Origin: Cyprinodon diabolis
Lineage: Eukaryota; Chordata; Actinopteri; Cyprinodontiformes; Cyprinodontidae
DNA length: 64,000 nucleotides
Assembly: GCA_030533445.1 (NCBI GenBank)
Contig: CM060075.1
Span: 37,157,719-37,221,718, forward strand
Direction: 5' to 3'
A model generated the notes under the pieces. The model was not told where the DNA came from, searched no databases, and saw only the letters and a list, made by a program, of their open reading frames with translations. This document shows positions 1-9,654 of the stretch, one piece after another. Both the position numbers and the translations under genes were made by a program. Every line of letters begins with the position of its first letter. The stretch's first letter is position 1.

Positions 1-739
1 CTGAAAGAAAAAAAAATATTTCTTTACAATATAGAGATTAGCTTCTTACAGGTGCAGGTTAGACTTTGCCTAAATACAGCCCTGGCAAAGTCACAGAGGT
101 GTCAGGATGGGTGAAGGTTTGTAAAGGACCCGAATGCAGAAACAGAGGCAGAGATGGTTTCTTGCAGATTTAATGATAAGGGTAGTGGTGACAGAAGCAT
201 AGGTCCAGAACTGACTTACCACAGGAACACAGGAACCAGAACAGGGGGGTAATACAGAACTTCAGGAGGAGATGACCGTGGAGGTCACCACCTGCGGAGC
301 TGGAACCTTTGGGGCCACCATCCCAGTAATAGGAACCCACAAAGAGGCAACTCTGCTTGAGACTCACCAAGAGGTGGAGCAGCTTGAAACCCACAATGTG
401 GTGGCACTGAGGGCTTAACAAGAGACGATGCTGAGGACTCACCAAGAGACACAGCAGGTGCCCACTGAGGTGCCTTAGAGATGAGAAACTCCAACAGAGG
501 GGCCTTGGAGACGGAATGCCTATGGAGGGGGCTTGGAAACAAGGAGTGCCCACAGAGGGCCCTTGGAGGAGAATGTCCACAGAGCTCTGACCCAGGGAAC
601 AGCCCAACATGGAGCACTGGTGTCACAGGATAGAAAACAGCTTGCTCAGGGATCTCTTGCTGACACAGAACAGGCTCACAAAGCTCTTCACCAAATGAGT
701 CTGACTCTGGAGAGGGAGCACAAAGGTAGAGGATCAATG
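1..739. other. No recognised gene; GA-rich reiterated sequence
   Basis: The stretch contains imperfect reiterations of phrases such as gactcaccaagag and cagagggg (about 280-620). These keep frames open on both strands, but the proteins have no recognisable domain. The 5' part (about 100-245) has the look of a dispersed teleost repeat. I do not support a gene here. Confidence 0.4.
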
Positions 740-902
740 GGTTCTGGAGCCTAGGGCTTTCTGGAAGCTTATGGAGGTGGCAGGAAAGGAAATAGATCCT
801 ACTTTCTCATAAGAAAAACATCCAAAAAGTTCTGATACCTTTAGTTTCAGGGTATTTTATAAGATTGTTTAGGATTGACTGGAGCAAATAAAATGTTTAA
901 CA
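740..902. repeat. Direct repeat copy A (about 163 bp)
   Basis: The segment starting ggttctggagcctaggg and ending gcaaataaaatgtttaaca recurs at 1031-1194 with few mismatches. The two copies are separated by a 126-bp segment that itself occurs elsewhere in the window. Confidence 0.9.
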
Positions 903-1024
903 TATTTTGCCATATATATTTTAATGGGATTTTTATTTATTTAATGGAATATTTATTGACACTTTTAGCACTATTTATTTATTTGATTAATTTTGAATGA
1001 AATGGCTCTCCATACTTATTAAGC
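899..1024. repeat. Dispersed repeat copy B1
   Basis: From acatattttgccatatata to ccatacttattaagc this segment is nearly identical to 5461-5587 in the same orientation. It is AT-rich and codes for nothing. It separates the two copies of the 163-bp repeat. Its family was not recognised. Confidence 0.85.
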
Positions 1025-1030
1025 CATAAT

Positions 1031-1194
1031 GGTTCTGGAGCCTAGGGCTTTCTGGAAGCTGATGGACGTGGCAGGAAAGGAAATAGATCGTACTTTCTTA
1101 TAAAAAAGAACATCCAAAAACTTCTGATGGCTTTAGTTTCAGGGGATTTTATAAGATTGTTTAGGATTGACTGGAGCAAATAACATGTTTAACA
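1031..1194. repeat. Direct repeat copy A' (about 164 bp)
   Basis: Second copy of the segment at 740-902, same orientation. It has scattered substitutions and small length changes (for example ctgatggacgtgg against cttatggaggtgg). Confidence 0.9.
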
Positions 1195-1519
1195 GTTCTG
1201 AGATGTGGTGATGACTGGGAGTCATGAAGGTCATGGACTAATGGCAGAGAGTATGAGAACAGGCGAATCTGACCTGACTCAGTGGAGGAGCAATGGTAAC
1301 GTCAGGTTATTTCATCAGGGAGAAAGTAGTGGCTTTAGGCTGACCCATCAGGGAAGAAGTGTCAGTGTCTGACTGACTCGTAAAGGAGGAAATTGTGGCT
1401 TCAGGCTGACCCGTCAGGGAAGCTGTGCCGTTCTCCTCGCAGCGGCTGTGCTTGCACTCTGAGGATACAGACGGCAACATAGAATGAGCAGCAATGGAAA
1501 CAGCTGGGACCGAGGCTAG

Positions 1520-2123
1520 AGAAGATGATCAGGATAGGTTGGTTATGGTCTGAGTGATGGAGATTTGTTGAAGAGTTGTGCGGTGGCGGCTTGACAGTTC
1601 CACTCCAACTCTTCAAATAGCCCAGCCAGCTGACCTGTACATTTCTTATACACCTGCCCAGGTATGTTATCATATCTTCTTGGGTTGACTCTCCTCAGAG
1701 TTTTTCTCACTTCAGCTTTGTCAAGGTTGAGTGCCTCCTCTCCCTGGTGTGGAATGGCTTTTATTGCTGGAGTGCTGCTGAGTGTCTCAAACCTTTCAAA
1801 GAAGTTGTTCAGTTCATTTAAGAAGTCAGCATTAGCTGCATCTACGGGGGGAGGTGTTGTAGTGTGTGATTGCCCGTATGCCTTGCTGCATCAACCTGGT
1901 GTTGCATGGAAGAGATCATGGATGTTCTGACTGTGGATCTGCTTTGCTGTTCTGATGGCACGGTTCAAGTTGGCACACGTTGTCCTCAGTGCCTCTCTAT
2001 CTCCAGACTCTAAAGTTATGTTCTGTGCTTTTAGCGATTTCAGAACCCCTCCAGTCATCCAGGGTCACTGGCTGGTGATGTTCTTTGTGATGCCTATGTC
2101 CTCAATGCTATGCAATCTATATA
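1520..2123 (-). mobile_element. LINE relic, start of reverse transcriptase
   Basis: The minus-strand translation gives pieces typical of fish non-LTR retrotransposon polyproteins: NADFLNELNNFFERFE, then AEVRKTLRRVNPRR followed by DNIPGQV. These match the linker and early fingers region of LINE reverse transcriptase, where family members read close to VRxxLxRVNPRKAAGPDNIPG. Frameshifts and stops break the frame, so it is dead. The same LINE resumes at 3376 beyond the inserted Tc1 element. Clade (L2, CR1 or jockey-like) cannot be settled by eye. Confidence 0.75.
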
Positions 2124-2125
2124 TA

Positions 2126-3373
2126 CACTATATTGCCAAAAGTATTTGCTCACCTGCCTTGACTCACATATGAGCTTAAGTGACATCCCGTTCCTAATCC
2201 ATAGGGTTCAATATGACGTCGGTCCACCCTTTGCAGCTAGAACAGCTTCAACTCTTCTGGGAAGGCTGTCCACAAGGTTTAGGAGTGTGTTTATGGGAAT
2301 TTTTGACCATTCTTCCAGAAGCGCATTTGTGAGGTTGCACACTGATGTTGGACGAGAAGGCCTGGCTCTCAGTCTCCGCTCTAATTCATCCCAAAGGTGT
2401 TCTATCGGGTTGAGGTCAGGACTCTGTGCAGGCCAGTCAAGTTCATCCACACCAGACTCTGTCATCCATGTCTTTATGGACCTTGCTTTGTGCACTGGTG
2501 CACAGTCATGTTGGAAGAGGAAGGGGCCAGCTCCAAACTGTTCCCACAAAGTTGGGAGCATGGAATTGTCCAGAATGTCTTGGTATGCTGAAGCATTCAG
2601 AGTTCCTTTCACTGGAACTAAGGGGCCAAGCCCAGCTCCTGAAAAACAACCCCACACCATAATCCCCCCTCCACCAAACTTTACACTTGGCACAATGCAG
2701 TCAGACAAGTACCGTTCTCCTGGCAACCGCCAAACCCAGACCCGTCCATCAGATTGCCAGATGGAGAAGCGCGATTCGTCACTCCAGAGAACGCGTCTCC
2801 ACTGCTCTAGAGTCCAGTGGCGGCGTGCTTTACACCACCGCATCCGACGCTTTGCATTGCACTTGGTTATGTATGGCTTGGATGCAGCTGCTCGACCATG
2901 GAAACCCATTCCATGAAGCTCTCTGCGCACTGTTCTTGAGCTAATCTGAATGCCACATGAAGTTTGGAGGTCTGTAGTGATTGACTCTGCAGAAAGTTGG
3001 CGACCTCTTCGCACTATGCGCTTCAGCATCCGCTGACCCCGCTCCGTCAGTTTACGTGGCCTACCACTTCGTGGCTGAGTTGCTGTTGTTCCCAAACACT
3101 TCCATTTTCTTATAATACAGCTGACAGTTGACTGTGGAATATTTAGGAGCGAGGAAATTTCACGACTGGATTTGTTGCACAGGTGGCATCCTATCACAGT
3201 TCCACGCTGGAATTCACTGAGCTCCTGAGAGCGACCCATTCTTTCACAAATGTTTGTAAAAACAGTCTGCATGCCTAGGTGCTTGAATTTATACACCTGT
3301 GGCCATGGAAGTGATTGGAACACCTGATTCCAATAATTTGGATGGGTGAGCAAATACTTTTGGCAATATAGTG
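2126..3373 (-). mobile_element. Tc1/mariner DNA transposon (DD34E), apparently complete
   Basis: The element is bounded by inverted repeats starting CACTATATTGCCAAAAGTAT at 2126 and its reverse complement ending at 3373. TA dinucleotides sit directly outside both ends (2124-2125 and 3374-3375), as expected for Tc1 target duplication. It is 1248 bp and holds one uninterrupted transposase gene on the minus strand. It lies inside a LINE relic: the LINE reading frame stops at one end and picks up at the other. Confidence 0.92.
2208..3239 (-). CDS. Tc1-like transposase, intact DD34E
   Basis: The 343-residue protein starts at the MGRSQ methionine (3237-3239); the frame stays open upstream but runs into the inverted repeat and LINE, so this start is preferred. 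The first 120 residues or so carry paired helix-turn-helix DNA-binding segments ([20 protein letters not shown], then [12 protein letters not shown]), with a GRPRK AT-hook-like motif between them. The catalytic part has LWSDESRF (first Asp), FQHDCAPVH (second Asp) and [11 protein letters not shown] (Glu), with 34 residues between the second Asp and the Glu. The [12 protein letters not shown] glycine-rich box is present. The length is normal for Tc1 and no stops or frameshifts are seen. Known role: cut-and-paste transposition at TA sites. Whether it is still active cannot be judged from one copy. Confidence 0.95.
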   Translation of the reverse strand: MGRSQELSEFQRGTVIGCHLCNKSSREISSLLNIPQSTVSCIIRKWKCLGTTATQPRSGRPRKLTERGQRMLKRIVRRGRQLSAESITTDLQTSCGIQISSRTVRRELHGMGFHGRAAASKPYITKCNAKRRMRWCKARRHWTLEQWRRVLWSDESRFSIWQSDGRVWVWRLPGERYLSDCIVPSVKFGGGGIMVWGCFSGAGLGPLVPVKGTLNASAYQDILDNSMLPTLWEQFGAGPFLFQHDCAPVHKARSIKTWMTESGVDELDWPAQSPDLNPIEHLWDELERRLRARPSRPTSVCNLTNALLEEWSKIPINTLLNLVDSLPRRVEAVLAAKGGPTSY

Positions 3374-3375
3374 TA

Positions 3376-3760
3376 TATTTATGTCTTGTTCCTGCAGCTT
3401 TGAACATGTTCCAGTCAGAGCTTTCAAAACAGTCCTTAAGTTTCTCCATGGCCCCCTCAGTCCACACTCTGACCTACTTCACCATTGGTTTTGCACTGAT
3501 TAGCTGGGGCCTGTATGCAGGAATTAGCATGACAGAAAGGTGATCTGATGACCCGAGGTGGGGACGGGAGCTGCTCTGAATGCATCTTTAATGTTAGAGT
3601 AGGCTAAATCCAAAGTGTTTTAACCCCTAGTTACAAAGTCCACAGGGAGAACAGTATTCAAGTTAGCCTGGTTAAAACCCCCAGCAATGATGAAAGAAGA
3701 AAAGATTTTTATGCTGATTTTTTGCAGCTTTTTGGAGAATGCTTCTGGTCTTTCTACATT
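3376..3760 (-). mobile_element. LINE relic, endonuclease-to-RT linker
   Basis: The minus strand reads [20 protein letters not shown] followed by MFKAAG, typical of the segment between the endonuclease and reverse transcriptase of fish LINEs. It is continuous in orientation with the RT pieces at 1520-2123, so the Tc1 element at 2126-3373 interrupts one LINE copy. The upstream endonuclease part is degraded; the 5' limit is approximate. Confidence 0.65.
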
Positions 3761-4396
3761 TATGCAACTGATTGACAACAGTTACATTGTTTGAGAACAG
3801 ACACAGCTCAGAATTATTAAGAAAATAATATCACTTGTCTTTGCACGATCCTTTCCGGAAATGGGATCCTACAGTACATCTGGGAGCTTACTTTTTCACC
3901 GTTTGAATTATGCAAAATATAGTGTTTCGAGTTTTATTTTTTCCTTTCGTTATATAAAGCCTAATCTAAAGAAAGAAACAACTAAAACGCAGATACAAAT
4001 GCAATAATCATATTATGCCGGCAAGCTTGTCAGACAAGCAGTTTGACAAAGAGAATGTAAAATGCATTCAACTGGCTTAGAAAATTAATTTAATATTTTT
4101 TTAAATAAGTAGTTATGCAGTCTTTGGTGAGTTAAGGATAGAAATAAGTACCGTCATTACATTATTCATGGCGACTTGAACGAAAATCTCCTTGCAAATG
4201 CGTGAATGAACTGATGGAACGAATCATTCTTCTGGTACAGATCGGGTAGTGACAGGACCAAGCAGAGCACAGCAAAAGGAAATACTTTGATTGGATTGGT
4301 CATCATGATTGGAGTAGGCCCTACTGCCATTTCGGCAAAGCAGATGCACTCCTCCAATCCTAAACAGCGCAACCTGACAGATAAAAATCTGCCTCC
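3761..4396. other. Non-coding, nothing recognised
   Basis: AT-rich sequence without long open frames or recognisable repeats. Short open frames near 4166-4514 run into the inverted-repeat element starting at 4400 and show no domain. Confidence 0.5.
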
Positions 4397-4399
4397 TTA

Positions 4400-5262
4400 T
4401 GCTACGTTCAGACGGCACGAGCTAGAGACAGCAGAAGCAGCTAGTTTACATGTAAAGTTAATGGTTGACGTGCATCAAGGTGCAGCAAAAGAACCCACAG
4501 TGCTTTTTGAGTAGCAGGAGCAGTGCGTCTGAGAAGCTGAAGCAGAGCGTCTCATGAGCTTCTTAGCAACTAACTCGCGTGACGTGCTGCAAAAGCAGCA
4601 GATGCTGGAGTTGGAAAAATTAAACTGTTGCTGCATGACACCCCACATCAGCCAATCAGAGAAGCTGATCTGGGAGCTTGCAAGGGGACAGACACAGTGC
4701 TGAGGCAGAACGCTATGATCACTGCTCTAAAACGGTTTATTAACTCCTACATTAACTTAAAATGTCAAAACCTGATGGAAAAATATGTTTGCTATTATTA
4801 TTCTGGTGCCTGCAGTTTGGATTACGTAAGTGAAAAACACCTTCCAGCCAACGTGAATAGTAGCGGAAAACAGTGAAGAGGCAACCGGGCCAGAGGCTGC
4901 CATCAAAGGGGATTTTCAAGGACAGAACCACTGGTGTACTGGTGGTGAAATAATATTTGAAGTCTAGATCGTAATCTTGATAAACTGACTGCAAGGATTA
5001 AGTTCTCAAGTGGACTTTCTCACTAAAAAAGATTTTAAAAACTACTTTTTACTCACTGATCACAGGATATAGCAAAGTTGCTCTGCCATTGAACACAGGA
5101 GCAGCAGAAGCATCAGACGCATTTGAACATACTTTACTCGACGCACCTCAGAAGCGTAAAAGATACTCTTGACGCGCATCTGACTTTAATGTGTACAAGC
5201 ATCAAAATCGAAGTAGTAGAAGCTTATTTGCTGCTTTCAGCTCTTGCGGTCTGAAAGTAGCA
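4400..5262. mobile_element. Non-autonomous DNA transposon with TTA target duplication (Harbinger-type candidate)
   Basis: The left end TGCTACGTTCAGACGGCACG and the reverse complement of the right end (TGCTACTTTCAGACCGCAAG) match over about 20 bp, and weaker similarity continues inward through GAGCT and CAGCA tracts. TTA lies immediately outside both ends (4397-4399 and 5263-5265). A 3-bp TTA/TAA duplication is the mark of PIF/Harbinger elements. The 863-bp interior codes for no transposase. The superfamily call is inferred from target-site length alone. Confidence 0.7.
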
Positions 5263-5265
5263 TTA

Positions 5266-6836
5266 TTGGTATATGAAACATGAAATAAAAATAGTTTAAA
5301 ATGAAAAACGGTGTTAAACAACATAGGTTACTGAATGCATTAAGTAGCTTTGCAAAATAAAGATGTCAGAATATAATACTCGACAATGAAATAAATAAAT
5401 AATATAACTGATAAATCGTTGAATAAATAGAAAATCTTGAAATATAATAAAATAAAAACAAACATATTTTGCCATATATATTTTAATGGGGATATTTATT
5501 TATTTAATGGAATATTTATTGGCACTTTTAGTACTATTTATTTATTTGATTAATTTTGAATGAAATGGCTCTCCATACTTATTAAGCAGAAATGGTCTAT
5601 TGTCTCAAATAGTCAGAGAAAAACAGATATTATTGATTTATAAATCATATTAAAGCTATTATATAGTTGCTTGGTTCTTCATAAGAACCAAGCAAATATA
5701 TTAGAAGATACAAAGACAAAAGTATAAAATCAGCTTCTATATATTCTAGAAATGGTGTAGAACCCTCTAAAATTGTTCATCAGTTTTATTAATGTGAAGT
5801 ACAGCAAACCCTATTTTTTATGATCACATCCTGAATATACTGCAGATTACTTTATTTATTTTTTACATTTCCATTAATATTTTAAATTTAGTTAATTTAA
5901 ATTCTTCTGAGCAATCTGAAAGGGAAATGGGAACAGCCCACAAAACCATTACAGGTACCCCTCAAATGTTTGCGAATATAGAATTTCCGTGAAAACTTCA
6001 CACATAATCATTTCATTAATGTTGTTTTAGCTGAAGGGGAACAGAAAACCCAGTTTTAATAGTCAGGACCAATTACATCATAAACATATTATATCATAAT
6101 GCAAAAACACCAACAACAAAAAACTCAACTGCGTTCACATTTAATAAACCAACCTTTTAACAAGAGACAGTGAACTGTTAAATCTTTTAGAAAATGGGAG
6201 AGAATAGATATGAAGTGAGTTGTGATATACAGTCCTCAGGTCTGTTGTGTGATCATTTCACAGCCTAAATGTCCAAAGGTCAGCTGTTAATAATGGCAGC
6301 CCTTGAGGAGTGGCCGTATGCAAATTTGTGTGTGCAAGGGGTAGACAACGAGTGTAAAGGCTTTCATGTCACACCTTTCTGCTCTAAATGCCATGTAGTC
6401 TGCCGTTAGTGTCACTGTTGTTCCGTCCCCACAAGGCTGGAACATCAGGGAGCGTTTGGAGATTCGATTTGACACCGGGCAGTTTCACGAGCAGCAGTCC
6501 ATGCATCAAGAGGCCCACGCTGTGTTCAACATTCCTCTGCTCTGCTTTCCAGCGAAATGTAACTGGCCAAAACAAAACCAACTGTGCAAAATTTCATCCT
6601 ACCATTGTTACACACTAACCTCACCTATATGGGACTGTTTTAACCCAATAACTTCCAGCAACTGTTGTGAAACATTTTCAAGAAGTAAAATCTGAGATTG
6701 TAGAAACTTTTTCCCTTTATGTGTCTTTTCGCTGATTTTAAACTTTAACACAAAAAAATTAAGAGGATTACAAATTATTGTAACATCAATATGTCAGAGT
6801 AAATCTATATTTAATTTTAGTGCTTTTAAAATCCTG

Positions 6837-6840
<4 letters not shown>
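5266..6840. other. AT-rich non-coding stretch
   Basis: The stretch holds the second copy of the dispersed repeat (5461-5587) and otherwise AT-rich unique-looking DNA. Around 6287-6600 both strands have 60-80-codon open frames of more balanced base composition. None shows a domain I recognise. Confidence 0.45.
5461..5587. repeat. Dispersed repeat copy B2
   Basis: Nearly identical to 899-1024, same orientation (acatattttgcc through tccatacttattaagc). The flanks of the two copies are different, so it is a genuine dispersed unit of about 126 bp. Confidence 0.85.

Positions 6841-6904
<64 letters not shown>
6841..6904. repeat. (AT)n microsatellite
   Basis: About 32 uninterrupted AT dinucleotides run up to the left end of the DD36E transposon. 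Tc1 elements insert at TA, so the array may be an expanded target site; the right flank of the element has no matching array. Confidence 0.98.
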
Positions 6905-6908
<4 letters not shown>

Positions 6909-6909
6909 A

Positions 6910-8151
6910 CACTCACCGGCCACTTTATTAGGTACACCTGTCCAACTGCTCGTTAACACTTAATTTCTAAGCAGCCAATCACATGGCGGCAACTCAGTGC
7001 ATTTAGGCATGTAGACATGGTCAAGACAATCTCCTGCAGTTCAAACCGAGCATCAGTATGGGGAAGAAAGGTGATTTGAGTGACTTTGAACGTGGCATGA
7101 TTGTTGGTGCCAGAAGGGCTGGTCTGAGTATTTCAGAAACTGCTGATCTACTGGGATTTTCACGCACAACCATCTCTAGGGTTTACAGAGAATGGTCCGA
7201 AAAAGAAAAAACATCCAGTGAGCGACAGTTCTGTGGGCGGAAATGCCTTGTTGATGCCAGAGGTCAGAGGAGAATGGCCAGACTGGTTCGAGCTGATAGA
7301 AGGGCAACAGTGACTCAAATAACCACCCGTTACAACCAAGGTGGGCAGAAGAGCATCTCTGAACGCACAGTACGTCGAACTTTGAGGCAGATGGGCTACA
7401 GCAGCAGAAGACCACACCGGGTGCCACTCCTTTCAGCTAAGAACAGGAAACTGAGGCTACAATTTGCACAAGCTCATAGAAATTGGACAATAGAAGATTG
7501 GAAAAACGTTGCCTGGTCTGATGAGTCTCAATTTCTGCTGCGACATTCGGATGGTAGGGCCAGAATTTGGCATCTACAACATGAAAGCATGGATCCATCC
7601 TGCCTTGTATCAACGGTTCAGGCTGGTGGTGGTGGTGTCATGGTGTGGGGAATATTTTCTTGGCACTCTTTGGGCCCCTTGGTACCAATTGAGCATCGTT
7701 GCAACGCCACAGCCTACCTGAGTATTGTTGCTGACCATGTCCATCCCTTTATGACCACAATGTACCCAACTTCTGATGGCTACTTTCAGCAGGATAATGC
7801 GCCATGTCATAAAGCTGGAATCATCTCAGACTGGTTTCTTGAACATGACAATGAATTCACTGTACTCAAATGGCCTCCACAGTCACCAGATCTCAATCCA
7901 ATAGAGCATCTTTGGGATGTGGTGGAACGGGAGATTCGCATCATGGATGTGCAGCCGACAAATCTGCGGCAACTGTGTGATGCCATCATGTCAATATGGA
8001 CCAAACTCCCCGAGGAATGCTTCCAGCACCTTGTTGAATCTATGCCACGAAGAATTGAGGATGTTCTGAAGGCAAAAGGGGGTCCAACCCGTTACTAGCA
8101 TGGGGTACCTAATAAAGTACCCCAATAAACTATTATCTCAGAAGGTGAGTG
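6910..8151 (+). mobile_element. Tc1-superfamily DNA transposon (DD36E), right end damaged
   Basis: The left end reads CACTCACCGGCCACTTTATT at 6910, preceded by TA. The right end contains acctaataaagt (8107-8118) and ggtgagtg (8144-8151), matching the inverted left end. Between these blocks, where the left end has only GGCC, the right end has about 25 unrelated bases (8119-8143). No TA follows the right end. The element keeps a full transposase gene, but its right end is probably no longer a good substrate. Confidence 0.88.
7058..8098 (+). CDS. Tc1-superfamily transposase, intact DD36E
   Basis: The 346-residue protein starts at [13 protein letters not shown] and ends GGPTRY, a usual end for Tc1 relatives. 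The N-terminal helix-turn-helix segments are [19 protein letters not shown] and [13 protein letters not shown]. The catalytic core has VAWSDESQF (first Asp), FQQDNAPCH (second Asp) and [11 protein letters not shown] (Glu). Counting gives 36 residues between the second Asp and the Glu, two more than in the neighbouring element at 2208-3239, so it belongs to a different Tc1 subgroup; DD36E is the spacing reported for the Incomer group. The [12 protein letters not shown] box is intact and there is no stop or frameshift. Role: cut-and-paste transposition at TA. Confidence 0.95.
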   Translation: MGKKGDLSDFERGMIVGARRAGLSISETADLLGFSRTTISRVYREWSEKEKTSSERQFCGRKCLVDARGQRRMARLVRADRRATVTQITTRYNQGGQKSISERTVRRTLRQMGYSSRRPHRVPLLSAKNRKLRLQFAQAHRNWTIEDWKNVAWSDESQFLLRHSDGRARIWHLQHESMDPSCLVSTVQAGGGGVMVWGIFSWHSLGPLVPIEHRCNATAYLSIVADHVHPFMTTMYPTSDGYFQQDNAPCHKAGIISDWFLEHDNEFTVLKWPPQSPDLNPIEHLWDVVEREIRIMDVQPTNLRQLCDAIMSIWTKLPEECFQHLVESMPRRIEDVLKAKGGPTRY

Positions 8152-8423
8152 ATTTTTTTTTTTTTAAACAGCACTGTTAGTACAGAATTCAAAGAAAATT
8201 AAAAAAGCAAAAACTGTTCTGTAAATTACAAAGCAGACTTAAATAAGAGACAACTAGACTTTGCCCCAGTTTTTCTAAAAACATTTTGACACCTGCCCAA
8301 GAGTCACTTTTCTCACAGAGTCTTAAAACTGAGTCCAGTGTCCTTCAATTTAAGCTTATTTGCACAGGCATGGTGTGTCTGAAATGTTATATTATCAGAT
8401 GTCATATTGCTAAGCTATAATAG
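8152..8423. other. Non-coding, nothing recognised
   Basis: Short AT-rich interval between the Tc1-type element and a SINE-like repeat. It has a T-run at 8153-8164 and no coding or repeat signal. Confidence 0.5.
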
Positions 8424-8716
8424 GGGCAACAGTGGCGTCGGATGAAGGAGTTGGCCCTTCAATTCGGGGGCTTTCAGTGCCGTTGTGTCCTTAGGCAAGA
8501 CAACTCACCTGTATTGCCCACTGATGGTGGTCAGAAGGCCCAGTGGCACCAGTGTACGGCAGCCTCGCTTCTATCAGTGAGCCCCAGGGCACCTGTGGCT
8601 ATAATATAGCTTGCCATCATCAGTGTGTGCGTAAATGACTGAATGTAGTGTAAAGTGCTTTAGTCAAGTCCTCTGACTTGAAAAAGCACTAAAGTACAGG
8701 CCATTTTCTATTTTAC
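8424..8716 (+). mobile_element. SINE-like or LINE-derived short repeat
   Basis: The block includes gtgtccttaggcaagac, actgatggtggtcag and an end reading gtaaagtgctttagtcaagt through aagtacaggccattt. This arrangement is common in teleost short interspersed repeats. A second, interrupted copy lies inverted at 59060-59310. No intact RNA polymerase III promoter was verified. Confidence 0.65.
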
Positions 8717-9651
8717 CATAATATTTGAGAAATTTAACATAGTTCTCAAAATAGTCAAATCTCAAAGCTATACCACAGATCCCACCAATACATTATTTCT
8801 TACGTTTTTTTTATTAAATGTATAAGTCTATATAAAGTCTGCTGTGATCAATATTTATAATGTTTCTCAAATAATTTAGAAATATCAACAAAAATAACCA
8901 AATAAATAAAAATGAATGATCTTGATTCATACCGAGGCTTTAAATCTGGCTCAGAATGTCCATGAGGCAAAGTATGAACATGAAGAAATTCAGTTTTTAA
9001 CTGTGCGAGGTGAACTTTGAGCTAGTTCTTGTGAAGCGTGAACGTGCCTCACAGTGACCACATTAAAACACAAACAACTCCCTACTGAGCGGTGGCATTG
9101 TTGTGCTGTGACCAAGTGGATGCCGTCACGCAACGAACCAGTTTAACACGGGACCTAGATGCTTTTTAATTGAGAAAAAAATACAAATATTTGAATCATC
9201 TTTGTTACCAGTGCGTGTTTCTTTCTGTTCATTGGCACAACCTTTATGTTATATCGAACAATGCTGAAGAGAGGGATGATATTTTCCTGCTTCCCTTTGC
9301 TTATTGTTTAATTGAACAACAATTTACAGATTCTGTGGAATTCTTTTAGATGTACAAGGTGCAACTAATCAGATTAACATGGGATTTAGATGCCTCTTTA
9401 TTGAGAAAAATATAAATATGAGTAAAAATCAAAAAGGAAGAGGTGTTGGGCTCTAGTTCCCCTCCAACATATTGTTGCATCACCAGAAGCCCACCTCTAA
9501 AGCCATGCTGTGAATCACAATGCATAAACACCATAGCATTATAGTTTAATGAGGACAGCTGCTTTGCTTCAGCTATTTAGAAAGACGCCATGAGAACAGC
9601 TATGTTGCACTTACTGATAATCTTCCTGGTGAAAATATAAGCACACGACAG
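8717..9651. other. Non-coding repeats
   Basis: A segment at about 9140-9190 (accagtttaacacgggac and onward) recurs at about 9365-9420 (atcagattaacatgggat), each followed by a ttattgagaaaaata-like run. The part at 9190-9300 recurs near 11695-11785, and 9296-9365 near 12557-12625. No coding capacity is seen. Confidence 0.6.
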
Positions 9652-9654
9652 ATT

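Noticed and set aside
6287..6618. Overlapping frames on both strands with balanced composition
   Set aside because: No recognisable domain, no splice-consistent neighbours; could be a decayed exon but unsupported.
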